A stretch of 64,000 bases of DNA from Brucella anthropi ATCC 49188 (GTDB lineage: Bacteria; Pseudomonadota; Alphaproteobacteria; Rhizobiales; Rhizobiaceae), in assembly GCF_000017405.1 (NCBI RefSeq), contig NC_009667.1, forward strand, positions 682,001 to 746,000, read 5' to 3'. A program made the position numbers and the translations under genes. The notes below the pieces were generated by a model. It did not search any database, was not told the origin of the DNA, and was given only the letters and a program-made list of their open reading frames with translations. Positions 1 to 8,384 of this stretch are shown here, one piece after another (within the stretch, counting starts at the first letter, position 1; each line of letters starts with the position of its first letter).

Positions 1-165
1 CACAACGAGCGTTGCGCCTGGAAGGGGTTTGACTGGTCAACGACGGATCGGTTGCATGACAAAGGCCTGATCTGTGATCCGGTAAACAAGTCGAAGTCAT
101 TGATCTTGACGGATGAAGGTCTGCGCCGTTCAGAAGAACTGTTTCGCCAGCTCTTTACGCGGTGA
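1..165 (+). CDS. DUF6429 family protein, C-terminal part (runs off the left edge)
   Basis: Reading frame 1 is open from the first base to a TGA at 163-165 and gives about 54 residues. The text contains AWKGFDW, followed by DRLHDKGLI, SKSLILTDEGL and SEELFRQLF, which I recognise from memory as the C-terminal part of the DUF6429 family, small rhizobial proteins of unknown function often found near insertion sequences and plasmid genes. The start lies outside the window. No function can be assigned. Confidence 0.7.
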   Translation, partial: HNERCAWKGFDWSTTDRLHDKGLICDPVNKSKSLILTDEGLRRSEELFRQLFTR

Positions 166-1561
166 ACGTCGGTATTTTGCCATCGTATTCAAACCGACAT
201 TCAGGATTTGCAGCGTATTCTTCAGCCCCATTTGCAACTGGATCCTCAATGGTTTTGCTAAGCTATGAGAAGTTGACGGCGGCTTGATCATGATGGGCGC
301 AACCGCACCATTCAAGGGTTTGGTATGTCGTTTATGCGCCTGATTTGCAAGTGCATCGCATAATTCGTTACCGTCCCACAGACCAACGACGTCATCGGGC
401 GGGAAGTTTATTCGCTTCGATGAGCAACGGCCTTTCGCTCTGACTGCAGGGGACATGCGCTCGTCTAGACGCTGTATTCCCAGCCGTCTCCAAAGCTACC
501 AAGATACTTGAACGATTTCGCGCGGGTGTCCTGAGCTGTCGACAGCAACGAGAAACTGCGAGTTTCTAGCGGACCAATCCCCATTGTTCGTCCGGCAAAC
601 CAAAGCCGAAATCGCGCATTTGGAATTCATAAAGGTGGCTATTGGTCCAACCTATCGCGGCGTGCAACATTTCGTACAACAGACGGTATTATAGTCCCTG
701 TGAAAGAAAGAGCCAGGCGACTTCAGGTCTTGGGCATCTTTTCACGAGCGAAGCGCTCAATGGAAAAATCGAGAAAGACACGGAGTTTAGGGGCCGTGTG
801 CTAACGTGTGGGATAAAAAGACAAGATACGTAAACTCGGCGGCCTCTCAATTTGCCAGTGCCGATCCGGTTGTGCTCTTTCATTCTCGGTGCACTCAGTA
901 TTGACACCAAGCGCTGTGGTTGACGCCATCGGCATGGAAGCCGATCTGACTGGTGTTACGTGTATGGCAAGGAGTGCTTGGGCACGCAAATGGCTACCCA
1001 TCTGTGTTGCCGCTCACCTTTACGGCGTGGCAGTTGACTGCGGTGGTGTTCTGCTGCTTCCAATTGTCGTAGTTGTTGGTGGCTCCATACCCGCTCCGAC
1101 GCATTTCAATCTCATGAGGTTCATCTGGCGCGGTCTGGTCGGCTGAAATCTGACTACGTTCTCTGGCTTCGCGAGATTGGGTGCCTAGCATTTCCGGTTG
1201 TTTCTGCACTTCTTTTCATCGGTCCTCTGAGGGCGGTACCCCTCGGCTGGATGTTGCTCGGGCGGTCACTAACGATGTTGCAGATTGTCGGTATCACTAA
1301 CTTTTTTCGGTAGCATCTGGCTCATCCAACATTCAAGCTGATGTGTTTCTTTAAACAACGAGTGCGTGAATGAGTGCCGCCCGACAAATTCCGGGAGATC
1401 CTGAAAAAGCCGTCTGACGGCTATGGGATATTCGTGACTACACTGGACGACATAGACCAGCTTCTGCCTGTCAAGTTAAACTTACTCCTTCAAAAAGAGG
1501 AAAGACATCAAAAAATCTGCTCCGCATAATATTCAATTCATAAGATGTCGGAGGAAATTCA
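166..1561. other. Stretch without a convincing gene
   Basis: About 1.4 kb with only short overlapping open frames on both strands. None has a good ribosome-binding site together with a recognisable protein. A small inverted repeat (AGCCGT/ACGGCT) at about 1406-1422 is followed by a T run when read on the minus strand, so it could be a terminator, but no minus-strand gene leads into it. The stretch looks like decayed DNA at the edge of an accessory region. The last 60 bases are AT-rich and lead into the kinase gene at 1562; GGAGG at about 1551 is its likely ribosome-binding site. Confidence 0.5.
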
Positions 1562-2539
1562 ATGCATTCTTCGCAATCATTCGCTTACGATAGGATTTTT
1601 TCTCCTTTGCTTGGAGCTTCCCGATTGACAACTGTTGGAACCGGGCGCGCGATAGCTCATCATGGCGAGATATTGCAGGGAGTTTTCCCTGATGAAGCTG
1701 GACATCTCCATAGGGGGTTGATCACATTACCATGTTCAGCGTTCGAATCCGTTATAACTTTTTGGCCCGAAGATGGTGGCGAGCTCTGCACTCGCCCCAC
1801 AGGCATGAATAAAGCTGCTCGTGCGGCACGGCTGACATTCGAGTTATTGGGGCAGAAAAAATGCGGTGGGTGCCTTACGATTGAAACGAATGTTCCGGTC
1901 AGTCTAGGGTTTGGATCATCAACTGCAGATGTTGTTGCGACGATTCGAGCAGTTGCTGCTGCTATGGGCGTGGAACTGCGCAGAACAGTTATATGCCGCC
2001 TTGCGGTTGCAGCCGAAACAGCCAGCGACTCTATCGTATTCGGCGAACAGGCTGTACTTTTCGCCCACAGGGAAGGCCGCGTGATAGAATACCTTCCCGG
2101 TGAGTTTCCATCTCTGATCGTCGTGGGGTTCATATCGCCGAATGATAAGCCCGTCGACACACTTACATATGTGCCAGCTCACTATGATAGATCTGAAATT
2201 GAAAGTTTTCGCGTCTTGCGCGGCCTTGCTAGGAAGGCAATTCTTGAACAGAATGTCGTTCTACTCGGCCACGTCGCAACAGCAAGTGCTCGAATAAATC
2301 AACGTTATCTTCCAAAGCGACATTTCGAGGAGCTTCTCCAAATAGCGGCCTATTGCGACGCTCTTGGTGTGCAAGTCGCTCATAGTGGTAATCTAATGGG
2401 GCTCTTGCTCGATGCCAGCGATCCGAACGTAACGGAAAAGGTCGCTGCCGCGTTTAAAAAAGCTGCAGAGCAGGGATTTATGAGCATTCATCAGTTCGCG
2501 GTGAACGTCGATGTGCAGCCGCTCCGGGTGGCGTTATGA
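1562..2539 (+). CDS. GHMP-family kinase, PduX-like (L-threonine kinase family)
   Basis: A protein of 325 residues. The GHMP kinase phosphate-binding loop is visible near residue 117 as SLGFGSSTAD, after an N-terminal segment GRAIAHHGEILQG that is typical of PduX-like kinases. PduX phosphorylates L-threonine to O-phospho-L-threonine, in its best-known case for the aminopropanol arm of cobalamin. That family link is by motif and overall layout, so the true substrate here may be another hydroxy-amino acid. The start is supported by GGAGG about 7 bases upstream. The stop overlaps the start of the following PLP enzyme (ATGA), so the two are probably co-translated. No cobalamin genes are nearby, which argues for a different role, such as supplying a phosphorylated amino acid to the PLP enzyme. 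Confidence 0.75.
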   Translation: MHSSQSFAYDRIFSPLLGASRLTTVGTGRAIAHHGEILQGVFPDEAGHLHRGLITLPCSAFESVITFWPEDGGELCTRPTGMNKAARAARLTFELLGQKKCGGCLTIETNVPVSLGFGSSTADVVATIRAVAAAMGVELRRTVICRLAVAAETASDSIVFGEQAVLFAHREGRVIEYLPGEFPSLIVVGFISPNDKPVDTLTYVPAHYDRSEIESFRVLRGLARKAILEQNVVLLGHVATASARINQRYLPKRHFEELLQIAAYCDALGVQVAHSGNLMGLLLDASDPNVTEKVAAAFKKAAEQGFMSIHQFAVNVDVQPLRVAL

Positions 2540-3543
2540 ACTTAACGTCTTTTCTTCACGGTTACGAGACGCCTCAAATAATCGAGCTGAGCCCGAATTT
2601 CTATGCGGCCCAGTTTCGCTTGATGAAGCTGTTACCGGCCCACTACATCTTGGATCGCGCAGAAGAAAACAAGCTAATAAAGGCTGGCGGAGATATCGTG
2701 GAGACAAGCTCGGGAACCTTTGCGCTCGCATTGGCTATGTTGTCCGCAGTTCGTGGTTATCATCTTACAATTGTCAGCTCTACAAGCCTTATGGATCGTG
2801 GTTTTAAAACCCGATTGGAACAACTCGGCACTGCAGTGAGGCTGGTTGAGGACCCGGGGGGAACAGGCAACCAGGAGGGTCGTCTTTCAGAACTACACCG
2901 TGTGCTTGAAGACAAGCCGGATACGTTCTGGCCGAAACAATACGACAATCCTGATAATCCTGCAGCCTATTCGCGTCTGGCGGAAGTCATTGTGGATCGT
3001 CTGGGGCAAGTTGATTGTCTGGTCGGCTGTGTTGGATCTGGGGGATCGCTCTGTGGCGCAACACGATATCTTCGTCGAGTTTATCCTCAATTGCGTGCGA
3101 TAGCGGTTGACACGAACAATAGCGTTTTGTTTGGGCAGAAAGCTGGCCCGCGCTTATTGAGGGGGCTTGGAAACAGTATCGTGCCGGAGAACCTTGATCA
3201 CTGTTTGGTTGATGATGTTCATTGGGTGGGTGCTCTACAAGCCTTTGCTGAAACTCGCCGATTGTATCGTAAATGTGCCCTCTATGTTGGTCCTACCAGC
3301 GGTGCTGCTGCTCTTGTGGGAAGTTGGTACGCAAAAAAAACTCCCAATAAGAAAATTGTCGCCATCATGGCTGATGAGGGCTATCGCTACCAGCCGACAG
3401 TCTATGCCGATAAATGGCTGAAAAACCTGCCGGGATGGCCGACGGTTATAAAACTAGAGCCTACGCAGATTACGGAAGTTAAGTCAGAGGGCGAGGAAGC
3501 CTGGACTTATATGAACTGGGCGCGACGAAAAATGCATAGCTGA
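2536..3543 (+). CDS. PLP-dependent enzyme of the cysteine synthase/beta-replacement family
   Basis: A protein of 335 residues with the fold-type II layout. Lys31 in RLMKLLPAHYIL aligns with the PLP lysine of CysK-like enzymes, ETSSGTFALALA (about 56-67) is the substrate/PLP-binding TSGNTG-like loop, and GCVGSGGSLCG (about 164-174) is the phosphate-binding glycine loop. CysK-like enzymes catalyse beta-elimination or beta-replacement on O-acetyl- or O-phosphoserine. The sequence has diverged: the usual TSGNT reads SSGTF. The gene starts inside the stop of the GHMP kinase gene, and the pair resembles a kinase that makes a phosphorylated hydroxy-amino acid plus an enzyme that displaces the phosphate. 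SbnA (siderophore biosynthesis, using O-phosphoserine) is a known analogy, not an assignment. Confidence 0.75.
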   Translation: MNLTSFLHGYETPQIIELSPNFYAAQFRLMKLLPAHYILDRAEENKLIKAGGDIVETSSGTFALALAMLSAVRGYHLTIVSSTSLMDRGFKTRLEQLGTAVRLVEDPGGTGNQEGRLSELHRVLEDKPDTFWPKQYDNPDNPAAYSRLAEVIVDRLGQVDCLVGCVGSGGSLCGATRYLRRVYPQLRAIAVDTNNSVLFGQKAGPRLLRGLGNSIVPENLDHCLVDDVHWVGALQAFAETRRLYRKCALYVGPTSGAAALVGSWYAKKTPNKKIVAIMADEGYRYQPTVYADKWLKNLPGWPTVIKLEPTQITEVKSEGEEAWTYMNWARRKMHS

Positions 3544-3904
3544 AACTTCCTCCCTTTTCAAAGGCGCGAAGTAAGCGCCGTCTCCGCCCCATTGGATTGG
3601 CTGTATTTTGAGGCTGGCCGGGCGTGCAAGAAGGTTTCCAGGACTATCTGGAGATTTGCATGGCAGATGATGGATTTGTTGGGCGCTACGAAGTTGTCGA
3701 GCCGCGCCGCGGAAACCGGCGTTGGCCAGATGATGTGAAGGCGCGGATCGTGGCGGAAAGCCTTGAGCCTGGTGTTCGTGTTGTTGATGTCGCGCGCCGT
3801 CATGACGTTGTTCCGCACCAGCTTTCCTTGTGGGGTAATCCCCCCACCAAATAACGGGCTTCAAAAGTAGAATTTTCTCGGGCTATATGATCGAGGAGAT
3901 TTTA

Positions 3905-4168
3905 ATGAAGACGAGCAGATTCAGCGAACCACAAATCCTTGCCATCCTTCGCCAGGCGGAAGGCGGCGTTCCTGTACCCGAGTTATGCCGGGAACATGGA
4001 ATGAGCACTGCGTCATTCTACAAATGGCGATCCAAATACGGTGGCATGGATGCCTCGATGATCAGTCAGATGAAGGCTCTGGAAGACGAAAACCGTCGCC
4101 TGAAGAAGATGTATGCGGAGATGAGCATGCAGGCGGAACTGCTTAAAGAGGCTCTTGGAAAAAAGTGA
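3905..4168 (+). CDS. IS407-group transposase subunit OrfA
   Basis: A protein of 87 residues: [21 protein letters not shown], then a helix-turn-helix ([24 protein letters not shown]) and a C-terminal leucine-rich coiled segment ([15 protein letters not shown]), the DNA-binding and dimerisation parts of IS3-family OrfA. The ATG at 3905 is preferred because GAGGAG lies about 7 bases before it; an in-frame ATG at 3887 exists upstream. The stop overlaps the orfB start (GTGA at 4165), allowing coupled translation. An A-run just before the overlap could also allow frameshifting to an OrfAB fusion. Confidence 0.92.
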   Translation: MKTSRFSEPQILAILRQAEGGVPVPELCREHGMSTASFYKWRSKYGGMDASMISQMKALEDENRRLKKMYAEMSMQAELLKEALGKK

Positions 4169-4992
4169 CACGGCCATCTCAACGCCGGGAGATGGCCGGG
4201 AAAGCAGTGGCGTTGCGAGGGGTGAGCGTTGCGCTTGCCTGCCGCACCTTCGAGGTCAGCGAGACATGCTATCGTTACAGCGCCAGGCTGAACGACGAGA
4301 ACGGGCAGATTGCCGATCTCCTGATCGGACTGACGCGGGCAAAGAAGACCTGGGGCTTCGGTCTGTGTTTCCTTTATCTGCGCAATGTCCGGGGGCATCA
4401 CTGGAACCATAAACGCGTTTACCGCATCTATCGTGAGCTTGAATTGAACCTCAGGATCAAGCCGCGCAAGCGGTTGAAGCGGGACAAGCCCGATGCTCTG
4501 ACCGTGCCAGATGCGCCGAACATGGTCTGGTCCATGGATTTCATGGCCGACCGGCTGGAGGATGGAAGGCAATTCCGGCTGCTGAACGTCCTGGACGACT
4601 TCAACCGCGAAGGTCTGGGCATTGAGGTAGACTTCTCGCTGCCTGCCGAACGCGTCATCCGCAGCCTCAACCAGATCATCGAATGGCGCGGCAAACCATT
4701 CGCAATTCGTGTTGATAATGGGCCGGAATACGTCAGTGGCAAACTGATGGAATGGGCTGCCAACCAAGGCATCGCCTTGAGCCATATCCAACCCGGCAAG
4801 CCACAACAGAATGCGTATGTTGAGCGCTACAATCGCACCGTTCGGAATGAATGGCTCGACCAATATATCATCGAAAGCATTGAGGAGGCGCAGGAATTTG
4901 CCACGCAGTGGCTATGGACCTACAACAACGAACGTCCCAATATGGGCATCGGCGGCGTAACGCCCGCACAGAAACTGAAAATGGCCGCGTGA
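4165..4992 (+). CDS. IS407-group transposase OrfB (DDE integrase core)
   Basis: A protein of 275 residues starting at GTG within the orfA stop. The N-terminal HTH_21-like part is followed by the rve/DDE core: the first Asp in [11 protein letters not shown], the second in [11 protein letters not shown], and the Glu in [16 protein letters not shown]. The C-terminus [18 protein letters not shown] is characteristic of IS3-family OrfB. Length and catalytic residues are complete. It catalyses strand transfer of its own element; with OrfA it forms the active transposase. Confidence 0.92.
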   Translation: MTRPSQRREMAGKAVALRGVSVALACRTFEVSETCYRYSARLNDENGQIADLLIGLTRAKKTWGFGLCFLYLRNVRGHHWNHKRVYRIYRELELNLRIKPRKRLKRDKPDALTVPDAPNMVWSMDFMADRLEDGRQFRLLNVLDDFNREGLGIEVDFSLPAERVIRSLNQIIEWRGKPFAIRVDNGPEYVSGKLMEWAANQGIALSHIQPGKPQQNAYVERYNRTVRNEWLDQYIIESIEEAQEFATQWLWTYNNERPNMGIGGVTPAQKLKMAA

Positions 4993-5304
4993 ATTCTACT
5001 GACGAGCCCCGTTAAAAACGGGGGGATTACCGTGGCGCCGGCAAGTGCGCGAGGGCATTCTGACGCTGCCTTTTGAGTCTATGCCGGGCCTGTCGGAGAG
5101 CGGCGATGCCGAGCCTGCGTTTGTGCCTTTGGCGATTGCGGCAGAGCCGAGCGAGGCGGTGAATGTTTTGGCGCCGCCGAAACTGCGGGAGGCGGTTTCG
5201 TCAGTCTTGACGCTCACGATCGGCCCGGACCTTGTGATGCGGGTTCCCGGCGATGTGCCGGTTGAACGTGTGGCCGCTCTGGTGCGCGCCATGCGAGGGA
5301 CGGC

Positions 5305-5658
5305 ATGATCGTCGCGGGCCAACGACTGCCGATCCTGATTGCAACGCGGCCGGTGGACTTCCGCTGCGGGCATCAGGCGCTGGCTCTGATGGTGCAGACC
5401 GAGTTGAAGCTCGACCCGCATTCCGGGGTTACGGTGATCTTCCGGTCGAAGCGCGGTGATCGTCTCAAAATCCTGGTGTGGGATGGCACCGGAATGGTGC
5501 TGACCTACAAAATTCTTGAACATGGAAGCTTTGCCTGGCCCAAGGTGCAGGATGGGACGATGCGTCTTTCCAGGGGGCAATACGAAGCGTTATTCGAGGG
5601 GCTCGACTGGCGGCGAGTCATAGCGCAACGGGTGAGCGCGCCGTCGGCGGCAGGGTGA
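5305..5658 (+). CDS. tnpB: IS66-family accessory protein TnpB (Orf2)
   Basis: A protein of 117 residues with the IS66 Orf2 signature: RPVDFRCGHQALALMVQ near the N-terminus, then VIFRSKRGDRLKILVWDGTGMVL and a C-terminal LDWRRV. The ATG overlaps the tnpA stop (ATGA), the standard coupling in this family. Orf2 is needed for IS66 transposition but its biochemical role is not established. The gene appears intact although its tnpA partner is split. Confidence 0.92.
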   Translation: MIVAGQRLPILIATRPVDFRCGHQALALMVQTELKLDPHSGVTVIFRSKRGDRLKILVWDGTGMVLTYKILEHGSFAWPKVQDGTMRLSRGQYEALFEGLDWRRVIAQRVSAPSAAG

Positions 5659-5720
5659 ATATCCCGCTGCCTTTGCATTGTTTTATTTGGATTTTTTGTG
5701 CTGTCTTGCTATAAGACCGC

Positions 5721-7373
5721 ATGTCGTCGCCCCTTGATCTCAGCCTGTTTCCGGACCTTCCGCCAGAGGTGGTGAAGGCGTTTGCGGCGATGCAGTTCGA
5801 ACTGTCGGTCGAGCGTGCTGCACGTCAGCACGAGCAGGCTGTGGTTGCCGAAAAGGACGCCTTCATCGCCGAGCTGAAGGAACTGGTCGAGAAGCTTGAA
5901 GGTCAGGTTCACGACTATCGGCGCACGAAGTTCGGGCCGAAATCGGAAAAGCTCGATCCGGCGCAGATGGAACTGGCGCTGGAAGACCTTGAAACGGCAA
6001 TCGCCGAAACACAGGCGCGGATTGCCGCCGTCGAGAAAAAGATCGAAGCCAGCGCATCCGATCCGGAAAAAGTCGCTCCTCGCAAGGAGCGTAAGGCCCG
6101 GGCGCTGCCCGAACACCTGCCGCGGGTCGAGAGAGTGATCGAGCCCGAGAGCATCGTTTGTCCCTGCGGTTGCGGCAACATGGTCCGGATCGGCGAGGAT
6201 CGGACGGAACGGCTCGACCGGATTCCGGCGCGCTACGAGGTGATCGTCACGATCCGCCCGAAATACGCATGCCCCAAGGGTCGAACGGGCGTCATCCAGG
6301 CCAGAGCGCCAGCGCATCTGCTGGAAGGGAGCTGGCCGACGGAAGCCCTTCTGGCTGAGATTGTCGTCTCCAAGCATTCCGAACATATGCCGCTCAACCG
6401 GCAGGCCGAGGTCATGGCGCGACACGGGGTGCCGATAGACCGCACGGTCCTGGCCGATTGGATGGGGCGCACGGGCAGCGAAATCGCACCGGTGGTCGAC
6501 CACATGGCCAAACGGCTGCTGTGGGAAAGCACGCGGCTCTATGTCGATGAGACCACGGTTCCGGTGTTGGATCCGGGGCGGGGCAAGACGAAGACCGGCT
6601 ATCTATGGGCCGTGTTGCGTGACGATCGCGGTTGGAATGGCTCCGCGCCGTCGGGCGTGGTGTTCCATTATCGACCTGGGCGTAAAGGAGAATATGCCGC
6701 TGAAATCCTCGACGGGTTTAACGGGACAATCCAGGTGGATGCCTACGGTGGTTACTCTCACCTCGCTACGTCGGACCGGGTGGGTGGCGATCCCTTGAAG
6801 CTGGCTTTCTGTTGGGCGCACGGGCGCAGAAAGCTGATCAAGGCCACGCCAAAGAGTGGATCGCCCATCGTCGACGAGGCGCTGGTGCAGATTGCCGCGC
6901 TCTACAAGATCGAAGACAGTATCCGGGGCTCAGATCCCGAATATCGCCGGGCAGTTCGACAGGACCTGTCCCTCCCGCTGGTGGACGAGTTCTTCACCTG
7001 GCTGGCAGCGCAAGCCAAGCGCGTCTCACGCAAGTCTGACCTCGGAAAAGCCCTGGCCTATATGCTGACGCGGCAGGACGGCTTCCGGCTGTTCCTGGAC
7101 GACGGCCACGTCGATATCGATTCCAACCTGGTGGAAAACGCGATCCGCCGACCCGCCATGAACCGCCGCAACGCGCTCTTTGCGGGGCACGATGAAGGGG
7201 GCCGCAATTGGGCCCGGTTTGCCAGCCTGATCGGCACTTGTAAAATGAACGGCGTTGAGCCCTAAGCCTATCTGTGCGATCTCTTCACCCGCCTCGCAAA
7301 CGGCCACCTCGCCAAGGACATCGATGCCCTGATGCCATGGGCCTATGCCGCCCGCATCAAGGCCTCACAATGA
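5721..7373 (+). pseudogene. tnpC: IS66-family transposase TnpC with a premature stop
   Basis: A DDE transposase of the IS66 type: an N-terminal leucine-rich coiled segment (about 20-110), a zinc-finger-like CPCGCG motif, a central domain with YVDETTVPVLDPG and IQVDAYGGYSHL, and a C-terminal NLVENAIRRPAMNRRNALFAG. After GVEP the frame meets TAA at 7263-7265. Reading through it gives AYLCDLFTRLANGHLAKDID and an end at TGA 7371-7373, the normal C-terminus of the family. The stop therefore probably arose from a CAA/CAG glutamine codon and removes 36 residues. Confidence 0.88.
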
Positions 7374-7469
7374 GCTCGTCAGGTACTCTTCGGTGAGCTC
7401 ATTTGACCGCCGAGGATCGGCCTCAGATCGCTGCAATTGAAAAATCAATGGGGCGTGAACGCCGCATAC

Positions 7470-7574
7470 GGCGCGAACGGAAACGACACTAATCGAGAGG
7501 CGTCGCGCCAGTTCGGCTTGTGTCCAATTTAATAAGCCTCTCGCGGCGCGGCATTGTGCATTTGTGATGAACAC
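7470..7574 (-). pseudogene. N-terminal fragment of an XRE-type helix-turn-helix gene, target of the IS66 insertion
   Basis: Read on the minus strand from ATG at 7574: MFITNAQCRAARGLLNWTQ, ELARRLSISVVSVRA, a typical Cro/CI-type HTH. At 7470 it meets the IS66 end. Joining it to the sequence left of the element (3562 downward) through one copy of the TSD continues with FEKGG, as expected of this HTH family (VRAFEKG). Soon after that the frame runs antisense into the end of the PLP gene (3543) and no longer looks like an HTH protein. The gene was thus already truncated before IS66 arrived. Confidence 0.8.
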
Positions 7575-7912
7575 TGTTGGTGCTCATTCTATTGATTGGA
7601 CGCGATTGATGCTCGTCGATGAGCGATGTAGTTGGCAAAAAAATAGAGACAACTGATGGCAGTTATATTAGAGTGAACATAAGGCAGTGACGCGCTGCCT
7701 TGGGGCGTGCAAACCTCTGTTAGCGGTTGGTGTTGGCCGTTACAACATCACACTCCTTGACCTTCTGGTCGGGGAGCCTGTGGCGTATGCAACAGGCCTC
7801 CGGCTAAAGGCCACAGGGCCGCCTAACACGGTTTGCAACTCCCCGATCACCAAGGGGTCAATGAGCATTGAGCGGGGGCGTACCGCAAATGCTTCAATTG
7901 GAAATCGTGACA
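7575..7912. other. Intergenic stretch of about 340 bp without a supported gene
   Basis: A short open frame begins near 7687 but has no ribosome-binding site or recognisable sequence. A 7-bp inverted repeat (CCTGTGG/CCACAGG, about 7778-7817) could form a hairpin. The stretch should hold the promoter of the broken HTH gene on the left and perhaps that of the small gene at 7913; I see no clear -35/-10 pair. Confidence 0.4.
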
Positions 7913-8239
7913 ATGGCTAATATCGAACATGAAATCGAATATAGCTTCGCCCTTTATACGTACACTTACGGTGATGATCCTAATCAATCCGCGGGACAGT
8001 TCTACAGTTCGCAGGCAGAAGCGCGAGAGGATCTGGTAACCTTCCGCGCGTCGTTGATTAGAGACGATGATAGAGACCAACTGTTGCCCGATATGAAGAT
8101 CATTGAACTGCGTACATGTCCAATAAACCAAAGGGCACTCGTAGAACTTTTCAATGGAATGAATGGAGATTTGGGCGGCTTCATTCGGTCTCGCAGGATT
8201 GTGGAAGTTATCACCGAGCCGCAACTTGAACATGAGTAA
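7913..8239 (+). CDS. Small acidic protein of unknown function
   Basis: A protein of 108 residues beginning MANIEHEIEYSFALYTYTYG, with a charged middle (AEAREDL, IRDDDRDQL) and no signal peptide or membrane segment. I do not recognise a family. The ATG at 7913 is chosen because the upstream extension (from 7868) reads through sequence without coding character, although the ribosome-binding site is weak. It stands alone between the IS66 element and the minus-strand catabolic operon, pointing toward the operon's 3' end. Open frames on the other strand here are shadows. Confidence 0.55.
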   Translation: MANIEHEIEYSFALYTYTYGDDPNQSAGQFYSSQAEAREDLVTFRASLIRDDDRDQLLPDMKIIELRTCPINQRALVELFNGMNGDLGGFIRSRRIVEVITEPQLEHE

Positions 8240-8384
8240 ACGATTTCGTTACGCTGCGTACGAATGGATACGGTCTCGAATTCTGACCAGTAGTTTTTAT
8301 TTTGAAGTGAATTAGCCGTGAAGCGCCTTAAGCAGTAGAAGTTTGGCGCTTCGGTCAAGTCATACATCGCAATAGCAGGTCGTC

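Larger units (their letters stand above)
3834..5031 (+). mobile_element. IS3-family element of the IS407 group, 1198 bp
   Basis: The ends are perfect 12-bp inverted repeats (GGTAATCCCCCC at 3834-3845, its complement at 5020-5031), and similarity continues inward to about 40 bp. A 4-bp direct repeat GTGG flanks it (3830-3833 and 5032-5035). A length of about 1.2 kb, a 4-bp target duplication and the orfA/orfB arrangement fit the IS407 group. Both frames look intact, so this copy could still be mobile. Confidence 0.93.
3660..5308 (+). pseudogene. tnpA: IS66-family tnpA, split by IS407-like insertion
   Basis: The N-terminal part (3660-3833) encodes MADDGFVGRYEVVEP, a basic segment RRGNRRWPDDVKARI and a helix-turn-helix VVDVARRHDVVPHQLSLW, the standard DNA-binding half of the IS66 accessory protein TnpA. 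The 1198-bp insertion follows. From 5032 the frame resumes with WRRQVREGIL and ends at a TGA (5306-5308) that overlaps the tnpB start. Removing bases 3834-5035 (the IS plus one copy of GTGG) restores one continuous frame, so the gene was intact before the second insertion. Confidence 0.9.
3571..7469 (+). mobile_element. IS66-family element interrupted by an IS407-like element
   Basis: The three IS66 genes (tnpA, tnpB, tnpC) lie in order. The left end reads GTAAGCGCCGTCTCCGCCCC from 3571, and the right end, read inward on the minus strand, begins GTATGCGGCGTTCACGCCCC at 7469. Both continue with CATTG-like bases, giving an imperfect inverted repeat of about 25 bp. The flanks carry an 8-bp direct repeat GGCGCGAA (3563-3570 and 7470-7477), the usual IS66 target duplication size. 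Without the nested insertion the element would be about 2.7 kb. It is probably defective: tnpA is split and tnpC has an early stop. Confidence 0.9.

Noticed and set aside
130..456. A 108-residue minus-strand open frame near the left edge
   Set aside because: It overlaps the DUF6429 end on the other strand, has no family resemblance and no ribosome-binding site.
2536..3543. Possible loss of the catalytic lysine in the cysteine-synthase-like enzyme (YILDR in place of SVKDR)
   Set aside because: Shifting the alignment by eight residues matches YILDRAEENKLIKAG to the helix after the lysine and puts Lys31 (RLMKLL) at the PLP position, so the residue is present.
7687..7920. A 77-residue open frame between the IS66 element and the small gene at 7913
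   Set aside because: No ribosome-binding site, no plausible protein features and it overlaps the better-supported start at 7913.
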